64,000 bases of DNA from contig NC_069126.1 in NCBI RefSeq assembly GCF_026914265.1, positions 23,847,473-23,911,472 on the forward strand. The letters are read 5' to 3'. This stretch comes from Mya arenaria. Lineage: Eukaryota > Mollusca > Bivalvia > Myida > Myidae. The notes under the pieces were generated by a model. It did not search any database. It was given only the letters and a program-made list of their open reading frames with translations, and was not told where the DNA came from. Positions 37,401-46,400 of the stretch are shown piece after piece. Position 1 is the stretch's first letter. Each line of letters opens with the position of its first letter. The translations under genes and the position numbers were made by a program.

Positions 37401-40400
37401 GGACGATTTTGTGGGTTCTTAAGTTCATTGATTTTGATTTTTTTTTTTTGAGAAAAAAATATCGAAACTGCAATCCAAAATCTTCTGTAAAGTCACCATG
37501 CACTGATCTCATGCTATGTAACATTTTGGTCACGCAGTTTATGACACTGCAATGGGAAAATATGTCAACTAGCGCAGATTCCCGTGTCAATTATTGCTTG
37601 ATCCGTAATTTAAAGGTCATTAATGATAAAGATAGTGAAGCCATTGAATGTCGATTAAGTGTTTTTGCAAACTGTGAAAACATAGTGAGGGTGTTTAATT
37701 AAATGATCGATTAAATTTTTTATCAAAGAAACAAAATAAAGTTGCGACGCTGAAACACGAGAGTCCAATAATCAGTATGTTTAACATGTGCCACACAGGA
37801 GGCTGATATTTAGCTTGGTTTTATGTTCAGCAATGTCATACAAAAAAACTGTATGCAAGTACTATGGGCTTTAATGTATTATCATTGATGTTAAATAATA
37901 TAAACCATATCAACAGGAAAATAAACAATGATTTAGGTACATACAAGTTGTATTCCGCGACCATGTATATTCTGTGAATACATATATACCCTTTTACATA
38001 GACAGTATGATTTCAATATTAAAGGTCAAATTTTCGCTGGGATATTGAACTCTTTGATAAGCCAACCCAAGAAATCCACGAAAATTAATATCCCATAAAT
38101 ATTTATGATTTTACAGTATGTAAAAGGAGGTGCATATTGGAAATAAAGAAATGATCTGAGCTACTGTGTGTTTTTTTTAATGAAAATACTGTGGTTTAAA
38201 TGAAATCAATGAAAACAAAAGAGTTTAATTGACACTCTTTATGTAACAGCATGTGAAATATTTTATTTGGATTCACTACTTTTCAGTACAATCGTCAACA
38301 AGACCGTCAACAAGATTCTGACGAAGACAGCGATGCAGGTTACGAAAAAACATACCAGCCTCGTAGGGATCGTCCCAAAACAGCAATCAACTTTGTGTCC
38401 GCTAAGCAGAGAGCAATGAGCAATAAAACGGCCTCTAAAACTCAGCAACGAGGCAGGGACCTTCTCAAGATGATTGAGTTAGATTACACCTATTGTGATA
38501 TCCTTGACCTGCCCCCTGTCAACGAATATGACCTCTACATTAGGTCGTTTGGGAGCACAAATACCAGACAGGTAAAAGAAATATTACCAGGGTTGAATGA
38601 AATTTGCTAGACTTAGTTAAAATAAAAACAAGAAATGTTATTGAAAATGGTTTTAGATTGGTATACATTCAGTTCAAAGTAATTGCTAAAAGCACTTTGT
38701 CTACTTTTTTACTTGAGCAGTTGTTATCCAATTGTCACAAAACTTTGTTACAATGCTTATTGGCATAATATCTTTATTCAGCAAAACTCATTATTGACTT
38801 TGGAGTTAATGCTCTGGATTGTCAAAAATAGACCCAATTTTAATTTGACCTCTGTTTGACTGGAGTCAAAATGAATCTCGTTTATATTTCAGGCATATGT
38901 CCAGACCAACGAGGACAATATAGAGAGAGAAATACAGACGGAGGAGGCGGACGTACGCTCAAAGTGGACACAACACCCGCCAGAGGACTTCAGGGGCTGT
39001 GGACGTATGTGCGGCATCATTGCCTACTAGATAAAATAACAATTATAATTATTTTTAACTCATCTGTTTGTCATGCCTTGGTATTGGTGTCGTTGTTGTA
39101 CAAAAGCTTATCATGGCACTTACTCAAAAACTGTTCCAACTGGTAAATTTTGCCAGAAAAATTGACACATATATAGCATAGTCCATAACACTGACTTTAT
39201 TATAATAATTGTCTATCGAGAACAAACAACAACAGGCAAATGTATATTTTAGAAAAAAAAATGAGGTTTTGCCATTTACTTTGTATTTTTGTCATCGTCA
39301 TGCAAACAATTTAACCTTTACATAACTCAAAAACTGTTTCATTGACATATTAATCAAGATAATTACATGAAACTGAATACCGTACACCTGTTATAAGAAT
39401 CAGTGGCAATAACCACAGTCATGTACTAAAGCACATGACTGGTGATTCAGTTACAAGTTACAATTATGATATTTTTCCAATTATCCAACTCTACCTGTAA
39501 CCATGGCTCTAGAAATTGTGGCGTTGTGATCCTTGTTTGACTAAAAACAGACGAAAATTAGAATCTCCTATTTGATCTCTTGGGTCTTGTGAAAGTGTTA
39601 CTTCAAACTGTTATAATTGCTTTCAATCCTAGTATCATGCATAAACAAAGTTGTGGGATAATTTCATCAAATCTGCTGTATTCATGTTCAGGGGGAGATG
39701 GGGAGAAGGATCAGGAAGAAGAGGAAAGCCAGCATCAAGACACAGACATGGGACGTCTGAATCACTTCTTGGAAAAAGCTGGACAGGTAGGTCTTTTATG
39801 TGGGCTGGGGGGGGGGAGGGGCAAATGGTTTGTCTGGTTGTCTGAAACAGGTAGAGCAGACATTGGCCGTCTGATTCACTTCTTGGAAAACGCAGGAAAT
39901 CAAACAAACTCTCCTTTTGTTTTGATTAAAATTAAAGACAAGATTATGAATTCATTCAAACTCTGCATTATTAGCATTTGAAACCTAATATCATTTTAAT
40001 AAAACACAATTCCTAACATTTTCATATTCATGATATTCTTAGCTCTGTACAGTCTGACACAAGGTGCCCTTTCCTCCTTAAGCACCACGTCCCTCGTCCT
40101 CAGCATTTGTGTGTGTGTAGCCTACTAGCTAAAGCTTTACCAAGATAATTGAATGTTTTTTCACCCTTCAGGTTATAGCCATCTTGCTTGAGGAGGGGAA
40201 GGAGAATGAGTCCGGGCACCAGGGTCGCAGTCAGACACACATCGCCGTCAGTGAGGGATACACTCAGATAGACCTGCTTCCTATATTGCAAGGTAGGCCT
40301 TGCAGTGTCGTATCATGCAAATAAGCAGTTGTATCTTTATACTCATTATTGTTAAGTTTATGTTTTATATTGGTATTAAAATATTTTATTAAGTAAAAGT

Positions 40401-43400
40401 ACACTTTAATATGATAATATGATTACTTTTTCGATATCCAGAAATGGAATGGTAAAAAAAATATTTAAGTCCTGCCCTTTATATTGAAAAGGTGTTGTTA
40501 CTAAAGGCACTTGTACCTAGCTTGGATCACACATATTGTACTAGGCAAACTGATCATTCATGATGTGTATTTTTTTCAAATACCAAGGTACTCATCGGAA
40601 TGTTCAGAACATTTTGTTGACTTACCAGTATATGTTCTATACTTAATGAACCTTTGAATGGTTGTATTTAATCCCAGGTCGACATGTGGTGTATTCTCAC
40701 TTTTCGCCCGTCCAACCAAATATGCTCGTCACTGCTTACAGCCTTCCTACTGAGGTAAACATGCATTTTTGAGATAATGTCTTTTTTGTGTTCATCTATG
40801 ATGTTGCTCTTGTATAAAGTAAATTGGAAATTAAACATCACTGCCAAATATTTTAAAGATAAATGATAAAAAAAAAGAACAGTATGTGTGATTTCATATA
40901 ATATAATATAATTTTCAAAATGCTAAATTCAACCATGAAATTGTCCAATTTTAGTAAAAGAATAAATGTATTGCACATGTTTATGTAACTGTTTGAACTA
41001 GCATATCTTTGTTCCAGGTATCGGAGGAAAATACTGTCTCCAAGCGCGGAGTGCTGTGTGTCTGGAACACCAACGAACCTAACTACCCACAGAAGTAAGC
41101 TTCATGTTTATCTTTGTAAATAGTAAAAATAACAGTCTAAGAGAGACAACCTGTATTCAAAAAATGCAGTTGGTTTTTGGGTTTTACTCTCCCTTGCCCT
41201 TTGTCAGAGGGGCTGGCAAATTCAAAGCTTCATTGATTTTTTGTGCTCTGTTCAACACTGCAGACATGTTGGTTATTACTGTTTTAAAACTTGATTGTTG
41301 ATATCTCATACACTTGTGTTGATAACAGGCATGGAAAATGGACAGACACATTGAAAGAACTGCTCTTTCCTTGTGGTATTTCAAAAGGGCCTCTTTAATA
41401 TATGGTCGCTGCTGTTTTATCTTTATGAGGCCCTTCCTGGTGTTTGCTGGAGTGACAGACGGATTGTTATTTGGGGCCTTAGAAGGGCCTCATATATTTA
41501 ATAAATTCACATTATACAGCTTTTAGTCCAGAATCTTTATCTGCGCTTGTTCACCATCCTTCTCCTGAGTAAGTCCAGAGTTGCCTTACCTGGCATTTGC
41601 AGAAAGAACTGAAAGGTCTTTGCACCTCAGTAGATTACCTAATCTATACACATGTACATTTGTGTTTTCACATTGTAAATGTAACAATTTCAGGATCCTT
41701 GTTTGTACTGGTCAGCCACGCTGCTGCTGTTTTAGCCCTGTGAGGCCCTTCCTGGTGTTCGCTGGAATGACAGATGGCTCCATCGCTATGTGGGATCTCC
41801 GAGAGCCTTCCTCAATACATCGCTCGCTGCTTCTTAATGATGAGGCATATTCCCTCAGATATCCAACCTATGACACAGGTATCTTATGGCTTGAAGTTGT
41901 TTGGACAAATATACCTTACCTGATTAGGAGATTTTGGACAGGAGTAGATCTCGGACAGTCAGTGTTTTGGCTTTGATTTAAAAGAAATTAAGCAGATGCC
42001 TGTTAAAAATCAAGGTATTTCTTGTTCATCTTTTGTCCAATTTTGTATTGTTGTTTGTATATAAAACAGACAAGGTACATCAGACGTCATAGAACATCCA
42101 GTTTGGAAATTGTTAAAATAAAGCCATTTGCTCTGATGAACAATTTTATTTCAATGGAAATGAAAAGCTTCAAATGTATTATTATTATTGTTTTAACGAT
42201 TTAAATATTAAACAGAAAAATAAAAAAAGATTGCAAAACGTCTTTGAAGAAACATCTAAGAAGTTGAGAAATACTAGCTAGAAGTGACCCCATTTATATA
42301 CCTATACTAGAATTATAAAAATAGAAATTTTGCTATTAAATTGCAGCTAATTTTGTATGTTTTTTTATTAAGAAAAGAGTTGAAGTTAACTGTTTGGACA
42401 AAAATATTAGTTATCTCAACAGAAAAAGTGGCCGAGATATACCCTTAACCCTATATAATAAAATAGAAATATAGTTGAACCCAGTTTGCTCGAATTCCTT
42501 GTTGGCTCGAACTGGATGTAAAGGACTGATACTGAGGGTAAACATTCCTAACGGGGTTTGACTGTATAAGTTAATGAGAAACTGATGTTAAAGTTTGTAG
42601 GGTTTTTTATGCACAATAAGTGATTGAACTGAAGCATGAAAAACTATGAAATGTACAAGTGTGACTGGTGGGAAATGATGGTTTTGATTTCTGCTATTTA
42701 ATGCTGTCAAAATTCAAATGTTTCATGCATGTAATTGACTGTTAAGAATACCAGCATTAATGAACCTTGTACAGAACAATATTGATTCAAGAGTATTTTT
42801 CAGCTGGTGTGTTGAACGAGGAAAATCACCACAGCCCCGTCTCCTGCGTACAACCAATATACACCCAAACAGACAGGTAGGGAACCAGAACTTCATCAAC
42901 TAGCAAGATTATGACCTACATTTTAACCTTAAATAAGTACCACGCTTGATCTTTATAGCTGCACTCTTGAAGATTTACCATTTTGACAACTATTCAAAAA
43001 AAAAGTCTTGGAATGAGCCAAATTTTGCGTAAATGTTTAAAAACTGGTGATAAATGATTAGATCGCAGTTTCTAATATTTTATGCTGGAAAATTGATGTT
43101 TTATGGCTAAAAGCGTTACAAACGCTTTAAGAAAAATAAAAATTGGCAGTTTTACAAACTGGGATTTGATCTATTGTGTGATATCCTTTATGACTGATTT
43201 AAAAACATTGATACAAAAATCATCTGATTCTGAGACAAAGAATGAAAAAGTATTTCAAATCGGTCAATCTGTGAGGGTGCAGATTTAAGAATTGCAGTTT
43301 TACAACTTGACAGACCTGACGTCATAATTTGGTTTCCCGCCTGCAAAGAACATCCTATAACCTATGTCAGAATTGATCCTAGAATTGTATAAATTTATTC

Positions 43401-46400
43401 AAATACTAATGTATAATTATTTGATATTATTTAGAAAAAAATATTTACTTATTTTAACATATTTCTGTACAATGACAATATTTTTTTTAAATGACATACT
43501 TTCATAACAGGACATCTGACATATTGATATCTAAATTGATTGTCTGATTTTCAAAAATATATTTCATATATAAAAAAAAAATCTGTAAATATGATACAGA
43601 ATAAAAAAGATTAAACATATCTTTCTTTTTTCAGTTCTTCTTCAAATTCTGAAGGTAAGAATTATTTTTAGTTGCCTTGCCTTAAATTTCTCGAAAAGTC
43701 TTCAGCGGAATTTGATTAAGCTTCATTATCTTATTTCATTTAACCAAATTATTGTTTAACTTAATTTTACAAAATAGAAAATAGTTTATCATGGTTGTAT
43801 ATCCTTATTATGTTTAACTCATTTGATTTTAATGATCAAAACCAAAAAAAGTGTAAGATTTGTTGACAGAAACAAGTATTAGTGATAATTTGGGGCTTTT
43901 TTTCGATTGGGGATTATGTGGCCAAGTAGCTTTTAACTGAACACCCCTTTTTTTAAGTCTTAACAAAATTAATCTTGATGACTGTTGCAGCATAAAAATA
44001 TAAGACCTTATTATTAGTGCTTGGTAAAAAGGGGTTGTACATTTTTGGAGTATTTTTATATTTATATGAAAAAGTCTTTTATAACAAACAATGTAGAGTT
44101 CAAATTTTCAGCTACTATGCTTTTATCAGACTTATTTAAAATTTACGTTTTTTTCTTTACTCTCAAGTTAAGGAACCCTCTGAGATGGTACTTATTTTTG
44201 TAAATTAATGGTTAGTTTTACATGTATGTTTTATGATTTAAGATGCATCATCCGGCCTATCCTTCCAGCTGGTGAGCACGGAGGAAGCCGCTGTATTGCA
44301 CTTCTGGGTAAGACATCGATGTACGCTTACTTAACGATGCCATCCCTCTTTTCATGCGATTAATCCTCAGTGAAAGTGTCAGTCTTTTTAGGTTGTTAGT
44401 CATTATGAACAGACAAAATCATTGGTAAAGCTACCCTGGTTATTTAACATTTGCCAGTGTATTGCCATGTTACACTGGATTCTGTTTTATTCCCTTTAAG
44501 ATGATGTTTAATAGTATTTTTTGTTGATGAGGTTGGGAATTAAAACTGCAATCCCTTGATTTTAAATTTACTGTAATGCACTCAATATGTGTAGTTTTGA
44601 GTAAATGTAATTACTACATGATTTCTCCAGATGATGATAACTAACTATTATTAAAAAAAGTGCATGCTGAAACAGACAATTTTTTCATTGCAGGTGGTTG
44701 CAGAAATCGGAAGCCCTGATATTTCTGGAGCCCAGAATGACTTCGGGCTACTGCCTGGGGGCGGAGTAAAACTCATCAAGAGTTCTTCTATAACACTGCA
44801 AAACCCATCAAAGTAGGAGTTGTTGGACTTGATTATATAAAAAAATATATAGTTTAAGGGTTATGTTTTGATTAAATTAAATATGAGTAAATTAAAAAAA
44901 CAAACAAAAAAAACCTTTTGACTACATATTACCAGATTCATTTTTACTTTGTGCATTTTACAGTAATGAAAATAATAATCTTACCTCTATGCATAGCAGT
45001 ATTGTAGACACGTAATTTTTATGCCCCCACAAAGTGGCGGCATATAGGGTTGCCCTTGTCCGTACGTACGTCTTGTCTGTCTGTCCGTACGTACGTACGT
45101 ACGTCCCGAAGATTGTTTCCGATCTAATTCTTGAAAACCGTTTGTCCAATCCTCACCAAACTTTAAACACATGTTTGTGACCATAATATCTTGATCAAGT
45201 TCGATAGTCATGGAAATCGCTTTAGTCATTTAGGAGTTACGGCCCTTTTTTGCCAAAAATACTTCAAAAATATATGTTTCCAATCTAATTCTTGAAAAGT
45301 ATGTGTCCAATCCTCACCAAACTTTACATACATGATTGTGACCATAATATCTTGATCAAGTTCGATAGCCATGGAAATCGCTTTTGTCATTTAGGAGTTA
45401 CGGCCCTTTATTTGCAAAAAAAGACTTGAAAAATACGTCCCGAAGATTGTTTCCGATCTAATTCTTGAAAACTGTTTGTCCAATCCTCACCAAACTTTAA
45501 ACACATGTTTGTGACCATAATATCTTGATCAAGTTCGATAGTCATGGAAATCGCTTTAGTCATTTAGGAGTTACGGCCCTTTTTTGCCAAAAATACTTCA
45601 AAAATCATTATGGCTTATTTTCTGTGACAAAAAACCGAAGTGGGGGCATCCGTGTCCTATGGACACATTTCTAGTTTTAAAATGTTCATATGCTGACCAT
45701 TTTCCGACTTATTTTGCAGGGACTCCAGGTTACAGACAGGGTTACGAGCCCTTGATATGGCTGTCATGCCCACAGACCCAAACCATTTCTATGTCGCCAC
45801 AGACTCTGTAAGGCATTACATTGACTTCTTACCTCTGGGGTGTAAATATTTTTGGAGATATTTATGATCATTTTTTAAAAAAGACCAATTCTTTTTTTGG
45901 ATTAAATAATAAACCTGCAGAGACTTTGACTAAAACTTATGATACAAAATAAATGTGACAATTATTGTTTAAAGTTGGACTTTACTGAGACTTTAGTGTA
46001 ACACCTTCATAATCTTAGCCTTTTGTTTAATTATTCAACATAAATTACTTATTCGCCCGCTATGACAATTCTTCCTGATCCCACATGCTGTTTTCTAATA
46101 TTTACATAATTTTTCTTGCAGGGTTTCGTGGTACATGGTATCAGGTTTGGGAAACGAGTATTTCCACGAGCTCACTCCCCTGTGATAGGTAAGATCTTGG
46201 ACAGCAAGTCTTTTTTCAAGTAGTGTTCTCCTTGTTTGTATTCAAAATGCCTCAGGTTTGTTACGTAAACATCGTCGGCAATCAAAGTCTGTAACCTTGC
46301 CGAAAATATGTTTAAAAAATTAAGGTAAAGTATACATGTTACTAATGACAGTAGGTATATTTTTGGCAGGGTCATTAACCAGGGATGTGATTTGTCCGCG

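Larger units (their letters stand above)
22414..38571 (+). other. DYNC2I1: WDR60 exon map, N-terminal half (exons 1-16)
   Basis: Exons: 22414-22428, 23693-23749, 24409-24478, 25002-25021, 25807-25839, 25986-26015, 27122-27217, 27733-27886, 28700-28875, 30368-30409, 30946-31160, 31840-31945, 32707-32757, 33963-34046, 36532-36618, 38287-38571. All have AG/GT borders and matching phases. Exon 5 (33 bp) is the least certain since it is frame-neutral; exon 15 could instead end at 36609, also frame-neutral. Several are micro-exons (15, 20, 30 and 33 bp). Introns carry MITEs and tandem repeats listed separately; other intron sequence, including 34047-36531, shows nothing clear. Confidence 0.85.

Noticed and set aside
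37388-37702. A 104-codon plus-strand frame starting [10 protein letters not shown]
   Set aside because: It lies wholly within the TACTGTGAAATCAT element and shows no transposase or other motif.
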